Shown here: piece after piece, positions 44,163-52,599 of the stretch
Layout of the letters: each line of letters begins with the position of its first letter
Numbering within the stretch: the first letter of the stretch is position 1
Source: Dasania sp. GY-MA-18
GTDB lineage: Bacteria > Pseudomonadota > Gammaproteobacteria > Pseudomonadales > Dasaniaceae
Reading direction: 5' to 3'
Length of the DNA stretch: 64,000 bases
NCBI RefSeq assembly: GCF_024734385.1
Contig: NZ_JANHAP010000003.1
Span: 124,001-188,000, forward strand
Translations under genes and position numbers: made by a program
The notes under the pieces: generated by a model
Told to the model about the DNA's origin: nothing
What the model saw: the letters and a program-made list of their open reading frames with translations, nothing else
Databases searched by the model: none

Positions 44163-45092
44163 ATGTCAATGGCCGATCGTGATGGTCTAATCTGGCTGGA
44201 TGGCGAAATGGTGCCTTGGCGTGAAGCTAAAGTGCATGTATTAACCCATACCCTGCACTATGGCATGGGCGTGTTTGAAGGTGTGCGTGCCTACAACACC
44301 GAGAGTGATGGCACCGCTATTTTTCGCTTAAAAGAGCATACCGACAGGCTGTTCCGCTCGGCGCATATTCTGGGTATGAACATGCCCTTTGACAAAGACG
44401 CCTTAAACGCAGCGCAAAAAGCGGTAGTGCGTGAAAACAATTTAGAGGAAGCTTATTTGCGCCCCATGTGTTTTTACGGCTCCGAAGGCATGGGCCTGCG
44501 CGCCGACAACCTACAAACCCATGTGATGGTTGCCGCTTGGGAATGGCCCTCGTATATGTCACCCGAGGCCAAAGAGCTGGGCATAAAAGTGCGCACCTCA
44601 TCTTACACTCGCCACCACGTAAACATCACCATGTGTAAGGCCAAGGCCAACGGCAACTACATCAACTCCATGCTGGCTTTAAAAGAGGCCTTGGATTGCG
44701 GTTGTGAAGAAGCGCTACTGTTAGATAACGAAGGCTATGTAGCCGAAGGCAGTGGTGAGAACTTCTTCCTGGTGTATAAAGACACTATTTATACGCCGGA
44801 GCTAACCAGCTGCTTAGACGGTATTACCCGCGGCACTATTTTTGAGTTGGCTGCCGAGCTGGGTTATACCATCAAAGAAAAGCGCATCACCCGCGACGAA
44901 GTGTATGTGGCTGATGAAGCTTTCTTTACCGGCACCGCCGCCGAAGTACTGCCCATACGCGAGCTGGATGGCCGCATCATAGGCAGCGGCAAGCGCGGCC
45001 CCATCACCGAAAAACTACAAAGCATGTACTTTGATGCGGTTAAGGGGCGTCGCCCGCAAAACCGTGATTGGTTAGCGCCAGTCGCGAAATAG
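44163..45092 (+). CDS. ilvE: Branched-chain-amino-acid aminotransferase
   Basis: 309 residues, with GGAG about 8 bases before the ATG. LHYGMGVFEGVRAY, YLRPMCFYG, the PLP lysine in KANGNYINS (Lys161), EALLLDNEGYVAEGSGENFF and FFTGTAAEVLPI are those of fold-type IV transaminase IlvE. It performs the last step of Leu, Ile and Val synthesis. It lies between glnE and waaF; the 12-bp gap to waaF suggests transcription into the LPS genes. Confidence 0.96.
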   Translation: MSMADRDGLIWLDGEMVPWREAKVHVLTHTLHYGMGVFEGVRAYNTESDGTAIFRLKEHTDRLFRSAHILGMNMPFDKDALNAAQKAVVRENNLEEAYLRPMCFYGSEGMGLRADNLQTHVMVAAWEWPSYMSPEAKELGIKVRTSSYTRHHVNITMCKAKANGNYINSMLALKEALDCGCEEALLLDNEGYVAEGSGENFFLVYKDTIYTPELTSCLDGITRGTIFELAAELGYTIKEKRITRDEVYVADEAFFTGTAAEVLPIRELDGRIIGSGKRGPITEKLQSMYFDAVKGRRPQNRDWLAPVAK

Positions 45093-45104
45093 CTCGGCGT
45101 TACC

Positions 45105-46154
45105 ATGGCCGCAGACCGCGATGTAAAAAAAATCCTTATTGTCGGCCCTTCTTGGGTCGGCGATATGGTGATGGCGCAAGCCTTATTTATAGCTCTTAAG
45201 CAAAAACACCCCAGCTGCATAATTGATGTGCTGGCCCCCGAGTGGAGCCTGCCCATTTTAGAGCGCATGCCCGAAGTGCGCGCCGGCATAGTTATGCCCG
45301 TGGGCCACGGCAAACTGGATCTGAGCCTGCGCCAGCGCTTAGGGCAACAACTGGCGCGCGAGCACTATCAGCAAGCTATTTTGCTACCCAACTCTTTTAA
45401 GTCGGCACTGGTGCCGTTTTTTGCCGAGATACCCGAGCGCACCGGTTGGCGCGGCGAGATGCGCTATTTTTTACTGAACGACATACGCCTGCTCAATAAA
45501 AAACGCTACCCACTCATGGTGCAGCGTTTTGTGGCACTGGCCTATAAACCGGGTGCCGAGTTACCGCAACATCTACCTAGGCCATCTCTGCAAGTCGATG
45601 AAGCTAATGCCCAGGCGGTAGTGGCCAAGTTTGGCTTGGCGGATAAACCCTTTTTAGCGCTGTGCCCCGGTGCCGAGTTTGGCCCTGCCAAACGCTGGCC
45701 CGAACAACACTACGCCGCAGTAGCGCAACAATTTATACAGCGTGGCTGGCGCGTGGCCTTATTCGGCTCGGCCAATGATGTGGCGGTAGCCGAAACCATA
45801 CAAGGTTTGCTTAGCGCAGAGGCGCGCCAGCACTGCATCAGTGTGGCGGGCCAAACCAGCCTGGCGGAAGCGGTAGACTTGCTGGCTAAAGCCAGCGCCG
45901 TAGTCAGCAATGACTCCGGCCTTATGCATATAGCCGCCGCCTTAGCGCGCCCCATGGTAGTGGTGTATGGCTCTACCTCACCCGGCTTTACCCCGCCACT
46001 CAGTGACAATGTTAGAGTGGAGCAGCTAGCGGTAGATTGCGGCCCCTGCTTTAAACGGGAATGCCCCTTGGGGCATTTAAAATGCCTGCAAGACTTGGCG
46101 GCCAGCCGGGTGATTAACTCCCTAGACCAACTACTACGCTCGAATGAATCATAA
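45105..46154 (+). CDS. waaF: ADP-heptose:LPS heptosyltransferase II
   Basis: 349 residues, GT9 family. ILIVGPSWVGDMVMAQALF at the start, LLPNSFKSALVPFFA, LCPGAEFGPAKRWPEQHYA and VVSNDSGLMHIAAAL are characteristic of WaaF. It adds the second heptose to the LPS inner core at the inner membrane. The gene follows ilvE by 12 bp and precedes waaC by 17 bp, so it is part of an inner-core operon. Confidence 0.95.
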   Translation: MAADRDVKKILIVGPSWVGDMVMAQALFIALKQKHPSCIIDVLAPEWSLPILERMPEVRAGIVMPVGHGKLDLSLRQRLGQQLAREHYQQAILLPNSFKSALVPFFAEIPERTGWRGEMRYFLLNDIRLLNKKRYPLMVQRFVALAYKPGAELPQHLPRPSLQVDEANAQAVVAKFGLADKPFLALCPGAEFGPAKRWPEQHYAAVAQQFIQRGWRVALFGSANDVAVAETIQGLLSAEARQHCISVAGQTSLAEAVDLLAKASAVVSNDSGLMHIAAALARPMVVVYGSTSPGFTPPLSDNVRVEQLAVDCGPCFKRECPLGHLKCLQDLAASRVINSLDQLLRSNES

Positions 46155-46171
46155 AGAAGGCTTACGCTGAA

Positions 46172-47191
46172 ATGCGCGTACTGATTATAAAAACCACCTC
46201 CATGGGGGATGTGATACATACCCTGCCAGCCTTAAACGATGCAGTTAAGGCCATACCCAGCATACGTTTTGACTGGGTAGTGGAAGAAGGCTTTGAAGAA
46301 ATACCCAGTTGGCACCCGGCGGTAGACGAAGTTATACCGGTGGCCATACGCCGCTGGCGCAAAAGCCTGTGGCAAAGCCTGGGCAGCGCCGAGTGGAAAC
46401 AGTGCAAACAAATGTTGCGGCAACGCCACTACGACTGCGTGATCGATGCCCAGGGCCTGGTCAAAAGCGCTTGGCTGGCACGCTATACTCGTGCGCCGCG
46501 TTTTGGCTACGATAAAAACTCCGTGCGTGAGCGCTTGGCTACCTTGGCCTATCACCATAAAATTGCTGTGCCTAAAAACATGCACGCAGTAGAGCGCACC
46601 CGCCAGTTATTTGCGGAGTCTTTGGGTTATCAGTTGCCGCAAGAAAACGGCGTGCTTAACAAAGGCCACTATGGTGTTGATAAAGCCCAGTTTATTACCT
46701 CGGGCGAAACCAAACCCAATGTGGTGTTTTTGCATGGCACCACCCGCCATAACAAACACTGGCCCGAATCCTATTGGGTAGAGCTGTGTAAAATCATGTG
46801 TGACCAAGGCTATGGGGTGTACCTGCCCTGGGGTAACGAGGTGGAGCGCGAACGCGCCCTGCGTATAGCCGAAAAAGCCAACTGCGCCGAAGTGCTGCCC
46901 AAGCTCAATATACGCGGCGTAGCCTGTGTGTTAGCCAAAGCCAACGCGGTAGTGGCCGTGGATACCGGCTTGGGTCATTTAACAGCCGCCTTGGGTATAC
47001 CGGCCATCTCTTTGTACGGCACCACCAGCCCCGATTTGGTGGGAGCCTATGGCGATAATCAAACCCATTTATGCGCGAAAGATTTTACCCCGGTAAATGA
47101 TACGGCTATAGACCCGCCCGAAATGGCTGCCTTAACACCGGCAGTGGTGGCTGAGCGATTGTTGCCTTTGTTACCTGAACTGGTGGAATAG
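46172..47191 (+). CDS. waaC: ADP-heptose:LPS heptosyltransferase I
   Basis: 339 residues, GT9. VLIIKTTSMGDVIHTLPAL, DWVVEEGFEEIPSWHPAV, VFLHGTTRHNKHWPESYWVEL and VAVDTGLGHLTAALG match WaaC, which attaches the first heptose to Kdo-lipid A. The TTS in KTTSMGD replaces the SS of the E. coli protein, a common variation. waaG follows after 4 bp. Confidence 0.95.
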   Translation: MRVLIIKTTSMGDVIHTLPALNDAVKAIPSIRFDWVVEEGFEEIPSWHPAVDEVIPVAIRRWRKSLWQSLGSAEWKQCKQMLRQRHYDCVIDAQGLVKSAWLARYTRAPRFGYDKNSVRERLATLAYHHKIAVPKNMHAVERTRQLFAESLGYQLPQENGVLNKGHYGVDKAQFITSGETKPNVVFLHGTTRHNKHWPESYWVELCKIMCDQGYGVYLPWGNEVERERALRIAEKANCAEVLPKLNIRGVACVLAKANAVVAVDTGLGHLTAALGIPAISLYGTTSPDLVGAYGDNQTHLCAKDFTPVNDTAIDPPEMAALTPAVVAERLLPLLPELVE

Positions 47192-47195
47192 CGCT

Positions 47196-48338
47196 ATGCG
47201 GATTGCATTCTGCCTTTATAAATATTTTCCCTACGGTGGTTTGCAGCGCGACTTTCTGCGCTTTTTGCAAGAGGCCCAAAACCGCGGCTATCAATGCCGG
47301 GTTTATTGTATTAGCTGGCAAGGCGAACAGGCCGACAATATAGATTTACGCTTTGTGCCCGCTAAGGCCTGGAGTAATCATCGCCGCAATGAAAAATATG
47401 CCCGCTGGGTGCAGCAGGATTTAGTAGCAGACCCAGTGGATATAGTCTTCGGTTTTAATAAAATGCCGGGGTTGGATATTTATTATGCAGCTGATTCTTG
47501 TTATGAAGATAAGGCGAAAACAAGCCGCGGCTTTTTATATCGCTTAGGTTCGCGCTATAAACATTTTTCGCGCTATGAACAGGCGATTTTTGCTCAGGGC
47601 CAGCAGGCAGAGATCTTATTGATTTCTGAAATCGAAAAACAAAAGTTTATTGAGCATTACCATACTGAAGAGTCGCGCATGCATATGCTGCCTCCCGGTA
47701 TTAGCAAAGATAGGTGTGCGCCAGCCAATGCTCAGGCTATACGCCAGCAGTTTAGGCAAGAGTTTGCAGTGGCTGAAGATGATAATATGCTGCTGTTTGT
47801 GGGTTCAGGTTTTATCAAAAAGGGTTTGGATAGAGCGATTACGGCTTTAGCGGCATTGCCCGAAGCTGTGCAAAATAAAACCCATTTATTTATTTTAGGG
47901 CAAGATAAACAAGCCCGTTTTGAACAACTGGCAAGGCAGCTAGGTGTTATGGATAGGGTTCGTTTTATGGCGGGCCGTGATGATGTGCCGCGTTTTTTAT
48001 TAGCTGCAGATGTGTTGGTGCACCCGGCTTTAGACGAGGCGGCAGGCATAGTGTTGCTAGAGGCTTTAGTGGCTGGCTTGCCAGTGTTAGTAACCGATGT
48101 ATGCGGTTATGCCCCTTTTATAGCCGATGCCAAGGCGGGTTGTGTGCTGGCCTCGCCTTTTAATCAACAGGCCATGAATCAACAGTTACAACAAATGCTT
48201 GATAAAGCAGCTGCTAATCAGTGGCGAGAAAATGCCATAGCCTATTCACAAACTGAAGATTTATACAGCATGCACGCTACCGGTATAGATATATTAGAGC
48301 AGACATATCAGCGCTTGCAGACTAGAGTGAGTGAATAA
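47196..48338 (+). CDS. waaG: LPS core glycosyltransferase (GT4), WaaG-like
   Basis: 380 residues with the GT-B fold. The N-terminus reads MRIAFCLYKYFPYGGLQRDFLRF, as in WaaG, followed by VDIVFGFNKMPGLDIYYAAD, and the donor-binding part has DEAAGIVLLEALVAGLPVL (E-x7-E motif). WaaG adds the first hexose to heptose II. Its stop overlaps the waaP start by one base (TAATG), which implies translational coupling. Confidence 0.93.
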   Translation: MRIAFCLYKYFPYGGLQRDFLRFLQEAQNRGYQCRVYCISWQGEQADNIDLRFVPAKAWSNHRRNEKYARWVQQDLVADPVDIVFGFNKMPGLDIYYAADSCYEDKAKTSRGFLYRLGSRYKHFSRYEQAIFAQGQQAEILLISEIEKQKFIEHYHTEESRMHMLPPGISKDRCAPANAQAIRQQFRQEFAVAEDDNMLLFVGSGFIKKGLDRAITALAALPEAVQNKTHLFILGQDKQARFEQLARQLGVMDRVRFMAGRDDVPRFLLAADVLVHPALDEAAGIVLLEALVAGLPVLVTDVCGYAPFIADAKAGCVLASPFNQQAMNQQLQQMLDKAAANQWRENAIAYSQTEDLYSMHATGIDILEQTYQRLQTRVSE

Positions 48339-49150
48339 TGGAATTGTATTTGCGCGGTGACATAGAGCAGGCCTGGGGTGATAGCGATCCATTTCAAGAA
48401 GTTGAAAAGCTGCAGGGTGATATCTATCGCAACAAAGAGGGGCGTGTCACCCTGCAAACCCAAATAAATGGCAAGAGTTTCTTTGTAAAAATTCACCGAG
48501 GCATAGGCTGGAAAGAAATATTTAAAAATCTCTTGCAGCTGCGCCTGCCAATTATAGGTGCCAGCAATGAGTTTGCCGCCGCCGAAAAGCTGGCTGCCCT
48601 AGGGGTGGATACTTTAACCACCGCAGCCTTTGGTAAAAAGGGCATAAACCCTGCCAAGCAGCACTCGTTTATTTTGACTGATGATTTAAGTAATACCATT
48701 AGCTTAGAAGATTACTGTGCTGACTGGAAAAATAACCCGCCCAGCTTTGCTCATAAAAAAGCTTTGATAGCGTTGCTAGCCAAGGTAAGCCGTATTATGC
48801 ATGGCGCGGGGATTAACCACAGGGATTATTATATTTGCCATTTTTTATTAGAGAAAAACTCCCTGGCTGACTTAAGCTCGCCGCAGTGTTATCTCATAGA
48901 TTTGCATCGCGCCCAGTTGCGCAAAAAAACACCACAGCGCTGGGCTATTAAGGATATTGCGGGGCTGTATTTTTCGGCTATGGATATAGGGCTAACTAAG
49001 CGTGATTGTTTGCGCTTTATTAAAATATATAGCGGGCAAGCAAGTTTAAAAAATTTGAATGTGAGCTTTTGGCGTGCTGTTAATGATAAGGCCTTGGCCC
49101 TGTATCAAAAAGATCACGGCCAGCCCTCGCCCTGTGAAAAGTGGTGGTAG
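48338..49150 (+). CDS. waaP: LPS core heptose kinase WaaP
   Basis: 270 residues. The kinase-like catalytic loop INHRDYYICHFLL carries His161 and Asp163, with the metal-binding Asp in YLIDLHRAQ. GKSFFVKIHRGIGWKEIFKNLLQLR matches the WaaP nucleotide-binding part. It phosphorylates heptose I, which bridges divalent cations and stabilises the outer membrane. It overlaps waaG by one base and is followed immediately by a second kinase gene. Confidence 0.94.
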   Translation: MELYLRGDIEQAWGDSDPFQEVEKLQGDIYRNKEGRVTLQTQINGKSFFVKIHRGIGWKEIFKNLLQLRLPIIGASNEFAAAEKLAALGVDTLTTAAFGKKGINPAKQHSFILTDDLSNTISLEDYCADWKNNPPSFAHKKALIALLAKVSRIMHGAGINHRDYYICHFLLEKNSLADLSSPQCYLIDLHRAQLRKKTPQRWAIKDIAGLYFSAMDIGLTKRDCLRFIKIYSGQASLKNLNVSFWRAVNDKALALYQKDHGQPSPCEKWW

Positions 49151-49151
49151 C

Positions 49152-49940
49152 ATGGTTTCTATGAGGTCTATAGTTACCGATGCAGGCGATAAAATTTATT
49201 GTGCTGACAGGCTATGGCTTAACTATTTTGTAGCTAGTGACATGAGTTTGGCTCAGCATTTGGCAGGGGCCACCTTGCTTAAAGGTGATGATAAAATCAA
49301 GGCGGTTTTGCTCGACAAACCCTCTTTGTTTATTAAGTGTTATAGCGCAATGAGTTGTTTGCAGCGTTTGCGATCAGCGCTGGGCAAGAGCCGCGCTAAA
49401 CATGTTTATAGTATTAGTATGCGTTTAGCTGCTGCAGGGGTGCCAGTGGCTAAGCCTATAGCCTATGGTTACAACGGCTACTGTTGGGCAAAAGATAGTT
49501 ATTTTTTATGCGAGGCTTTTGCTGGTGGCTGCCTAGATTTAAAGCAGCTGTATTATAGTCAGCGGTGGTGCGGTGTTGATGTGCGGCAGCTGCTAACAGA
49601 TATTGCGAAGGCGTTGGCGGCAATGCATAAAGCTAACTTGTGCCACGGCGACCTTAAGTGGTCGAATATTATTGTGGCAGAGAATGGGCAAGATTTTTGG
49701 TTTGTCGATTTAGATGGTGCTAAGTCTAGTTGGTTTAATAAAAAAGACTCGGGCCGTGATTTGGCAAGATTTTTAGTAAATGCGAAAGAGTTTGCACTCA
49801 GTGAGGATTTACAGGGTGCATTTTTGCAGGCTTATGCTGAGCAGCGTGACTGCGAGCTTAAAATGATTAAGCAATGGTTGGCACCAGCTTATGAAAAACT
49901 GGCTGTTAGGCATCGTAGTAAGTATCAGTCAAAGATATAA
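49152..49940 (+). CDS. WaaP/Kdo-kinase-like LPS kinase (second of three)
   Basis: About 262 residues from the ATG at 49152, one base after the waaP stop. The same frame extends upstream to 49074 inside waaP, which I reject. The catalytic loop LCHGDLKWSNIIV (His165, Asp167, Asn172) and DFG-like FVDLDG (Asp186) place it with the lipopolysaccharide kinase family (Pseudomonas WapG/WapH/InaA-like). Presumably it phosphorylates another core sugar; the position is not predictable. Confidence 0.85.
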   Translation: MVSMRSIVTDAGDKIYCADRLWLNYFVASDMSLAQHLAGATLLKGDDKIKAVLLDKPSLFIKCYSAMSCLQRLRSALGKSRAKHVYSISMRLAAAGVPVAKPIAYGYNGYCWAKDSYFLCEAFAGGCLDLKQLYYSQRWCGVDVRQLLTDIAKALAAMHKANLCHGDLKWSNIIVAENGQDFWFVDLDGAKSSWFNKKDSGRDLARFLVNAKEFALSEDLQGAFLQAYAEQRDCELKMIKQWLAPAYEKLAVRHRSKYQSKI

Positions 49941-49993
49941 ATTAAATAGTTGCGTGGCTATAGCATATAGCTGGCAAGAGATAGAGAAGTAAC

Positions 49994-50386
49994 ATGAAAA
50001 GAGTTATTACTTTTGGTACTTACGATGTGTTTCACTTAGGGCACTTGCGATTATTGCAGCGAGCTGCTGAATATGGTGACTCGCTAGTGGTGGGCGTTTC
50101 TTCTGATGCATTAAATTTTAAGAAAAAAGGGCGCAACCCTGTTTATGGTCAACACGATAGAATGGATATTGTGGCAGCCTTAAAGGTTGTTGATAGCGTA
50201 TTTTTAGAAGAAGACTTAGAGCTAAAGATGGAATACATCAAAGCACAAAAGGCTGATGTATTGGTGATGGGTGATGATTGGGCGGGTAAGTTCGATTTTT
50301 GCAAATCCATTTGCGAAGTGGTGTATTTGAAAAGAACTCCGTCGATATCAACCACGGCTTTGATAGAGGTCATTAAAGAAATTTAG
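49994..50386 (+). CDS. TagD-like cytidylyltransferase (glycerol-3-phosphate type)
   Basis: 130 residues, nearly the exact length of TagD. ITFGTYDVFHLGHLRLL has the HxGH nucleotide-binding motif (His14, His17), and KRTPSISTT near residues 113-121 is the second signature of glycerol-3-phosphate/ethanolamine-phosphate cytidylyltransferases. It would make CDP-glycerol (or a similar CDP-alcohol) from CTP. Its 3' end overlaps by 4 bp the convergent CDP-glycerol glycerophosphotransferase-like gene, which makes CDP-glycerol the best guess. Confidence 0.88.
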   Translation: MKRVITFGTYDVFHLGHLRLLQRAAEYGDSLVVGVSSDALNFKKKGRNPVYGQHDRMDIVAALKVVDSVFLEEDLELKMEYIKAQKADVLVMGDDWAGKFDFCKSICEVVYLKRTPSISTTALIEVIKEI

Positions 50387-51594
50387 CTTAGCTCGGCAAC
50401 TAATTGTTCTATGGCTTGGCAGCGGCTGCCCTCTAAAGGCTGATGGAAAAAGCGTTTAAGCCATTGTTGTTTTTCGCTAACGTTGAGAGATGATTGCGCT
50501 AACAGGGCCTCCAATGTGGAGGCTAGTTGCGGCCAAGTTTGGGTGAGTGGGCCGGGAAACTGGTTTTCATAATCATATAGCAAGCCGCGTGCGCCTTGGT
50601 ATTGTTCCATATCGAAGGCATAGCCCACAATGGGTTTGTCCAACAGCAAAAAATCTACCCACAAGCTGGAGTAATCGGTAATTAATATATCCGTATTGCG
50701 CATTACTGTGTTTAGCTCGGGGTAATGGCGATAATCCAAATCCAATACATTAGTATTATCTATAAATGGACTAAATAAACCTTGATCTCTTGGGTGGGCA
50801 CGTATGCCTAATACGGCATTGTGCTGGGCTAAAATAGCTTTTAACTGGGTAATGGTTTCAGTAGTGAAGCCACAGGCTTTGCGATCATAGTCGCGAAAAG
50901 TCGGGGCATATAAAATTAACTTTTTACCATTGAGTAGGGCTTTGAGTTTGCTTTGGTCGGCGGCTAAATCCTGAGGAAGTTGCTCAGCTGGGCTGGTGAG
51001 CCAGTCGTTGCGTGGAATCCCCGTTACTTTTATACGTTGGGCATCCATTAAAAAGCATCCGGCGATGAGTGCTCTTTCAGTCATTGAAGATACGCAGAAA
51101 GCATCAATGCCTAAGCCACGTTTAAATAGCTTGGCTAAGCTGCTGCGCTTAAATTTATAGTCTAGGTTACACATGCCCTTTAAAGGGATGCCATGCCACA
51201 GGTTAATCACTTTAGGTTTAAGCATGCCATACAGGCCGCGCAATTCTTGGGTGCCGTGGGTGACAAAATAAGCATGGGTGTTGCAGCGTAGGCGAAAGTG
51301 GCCCTGCCGCCAGCTATGAGGAAACACCACGGTGATACCTGGGTATAGTTGTTGGTATTTCGCTATCTCGTCATCACGCGCATTGATTATATAGGGCGTA
51401 ACGTTGGCTTGTTGGTAGGCGTAGTCCAGCATAGCACGAACGTTGCCATCTAAACCTTGATGCTCACTAAGTAGAAAGCCCCAAATTTGTTGTTTGCTGT
51501 TCGTTTTTATTACTGTTAGCGAAAGTAGTTTAGCCAGTGGTGAGAGCAGGCTGGTGATTTGCTGTATGCGTTTTTGAGTGCGCTTAGAGTACAT
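50383..51594 (-). CDS. CDP-glycerol glycerophosphotransferase family protein (TagB/TagF-like)
   Basis: 403 residues of the family PF04464. LWHGIPLKGM (catalytic His region), ILYAPTFRDYDRKACGF, IRAHPRDQGLF and NTDILITDYSSLWVDFLLLDKPIVGY are the family motifs. These enzymes transfer glycerol phosphate, or poly(glycerol phosphate), from CDP-glycerol to a lipid-linked sugar. There is no membrane helix, but a basic N-terminus fits peripheral membrane binding. It is on the minus strand, 30 bp after the third kinase gene, so these two form a unit facing the inner-core operon. Confidence 0.88.
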   Translation of the reverse strand: MYSKRTQKRIQQITSLLSPLAKLLSLTVIKTNSKQQIWGFLLSEHQGLDGNVRAMLDYAYQQANVTPYIINARDDEIAKYQQLYPGITVVFPHSWRQGHFRLRCNTHAYFVTHGTQELRGLYGMLKPKVINLWHGIPLKGMCNLDYKFKRSSLAKLFKRGLGIDAFCVSSMTERALIAGCFLMDAQRIKVTGIPRNDWLTSPAEQLPQDLAADQSKLKALLNGKKLILYAPTFRDYDRKACGFTTETITQLKAILAQHNAVLGIRAHPRDQGLFSPFIDNTNVLDLDYRHYPELNTVMRNTDILITDYSSLWVDFLLLDKPIVGYAFDMEQYQGARGLLYDYENQFPGPLTQTWPQLASTLEALLAQSSLNVSEKQQWLKRFFHQPLEGSRCQAIEQLVAELS

Positions 51595-51624
51595 GCGTGC
51601 GTGGCCTTAGCGAAATATGAGTTA

Positions 51625-52446
51625 TTAGGATAGCGGGTAAATAAGTCCATTATCGACATGAGCACGGGGCAGGTTGGGTGAACCCAGCCGGTCGGGGTTT
51701 TTGGTGCTTAGCCTATGCATGGTTGTCTGGTAGACCTCCAGTGACAGGTGGCTGGCTGCTGATTGATCAAACCGCGAATAGTGTTGTAAATAACTTTGGT
51801 AAAAACGCATGCGGTCAGTACGGCTAAGGTCTATGGCGGCTAGCATACCTATTTGCACTAGGTTTTTTACAATAAGCTTATAGGGTATATGCGTATATGA
51901 TTGATTGCGCTCATTGTCGATGAGATGGAAGGTGTAAGGTTGCTTGCCTAGTTCCACCAGCACATTGTTAGGCCTAAGGTCACCGTGGACTATGCCAGCA
52001 GTATGTAACTGAGCAACCAGTTTGCCCATGGCGCGCAGCAGCTCGCGTTTCCAATATAAGGCGGCGCGATTGCAGGGTGACCGAAAGTAGCTGGCTATGC
52101 AGCTGCCTACACCGATGCCGTTTACTGCCTCCGTGAGCATAAACTCGCGGCCGCCACTGAGCTTGCCCCAGGCAATGACGGCTGGAGTGTTAAAGCCTTG
52201 CTTGGGTAGTATTTTAGCCTGTGTTATAGCCCGCTGGCAGCGGCTGCCTCGTAACCAGGCCTTAGGTGTTTCCCAAATATTGCGAGGTAGAAAAGCCTTG
52301 TAAAACAGCTTGCGGTCGGCATTAACGGCCACTTTAGCATAGGGCGATGAGTCTACCCATTGCCAGCCGCTGGGCAGTGCCGTGGTGTTAAGTTGCTCTA
52401 TCTCGGCTGCTAAGGTTGTGTTGCTAGGGGCTAGCCATGAAATCAT
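51625..52446 (-). CDS. LPS kinase-like protein (third of three)
   Basis: 273 residues. VHGDLRPNNVLVELG (His154, Asp156, Asn160) is the catalytic loop and HLIDNERN the metal site of the lipopolysaccharide kinase family. The N-terminal lobe (KVAVNADRKLFYKAFLPRN) has the usual lysine. It precedes the glycerophosphotransferase-like gene by 30 bp in the same direction and is divergent from the acyltransferase gene. It probably phosphorylates a core sugar or its substituent. Confidence 0.82.
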   Translation of the reverse strand: MISWLAPSNTTLAAEIEQLNTTALPSGWQWVDSSPYAKVAVNADRKLFYKAFLPRNIWETPKAWLRGSRCQRAITQAKILPKQGFNTPAVIAWGKLSGGREFMLTEAVNGIGVGSCIASYFRSPCNRAALYWKRELLRAMGKLVAQLHTAGIVHGDLRPNNVLVELGKQPYTFHLIDNERNQSYTHIPYKLIVKNLVQIGMLAAIDLSRTDRMRFYQSYLQHYSRFDQSAASHLSLEVYQTTMHRLSTKNPDRLGSPNLPRAHVDNGLIYPLS

Positions 52447-52599
52447 GGGTTAATCTCTTGGGGGCTGGGTGTGGCAATAATACAAATCTTGTGAGGGGAT
52501 TGCATGGCTATTCTGCGCTTTAAAGCTGGTTAGAGAGGGCTAATGGTTTTTGACTTGATATGATAACATGCTGTTTTTCTTGAATAATCAATCATTTTC

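Noticed and set aside
49074-49151. 26-codon N-terminal extension of the second LPS kinase into waaP
   Set aside because: The ATG at 49152 directly follows the waaP stop and fits the family start; the extension lies in conserved waaP coding sequence.
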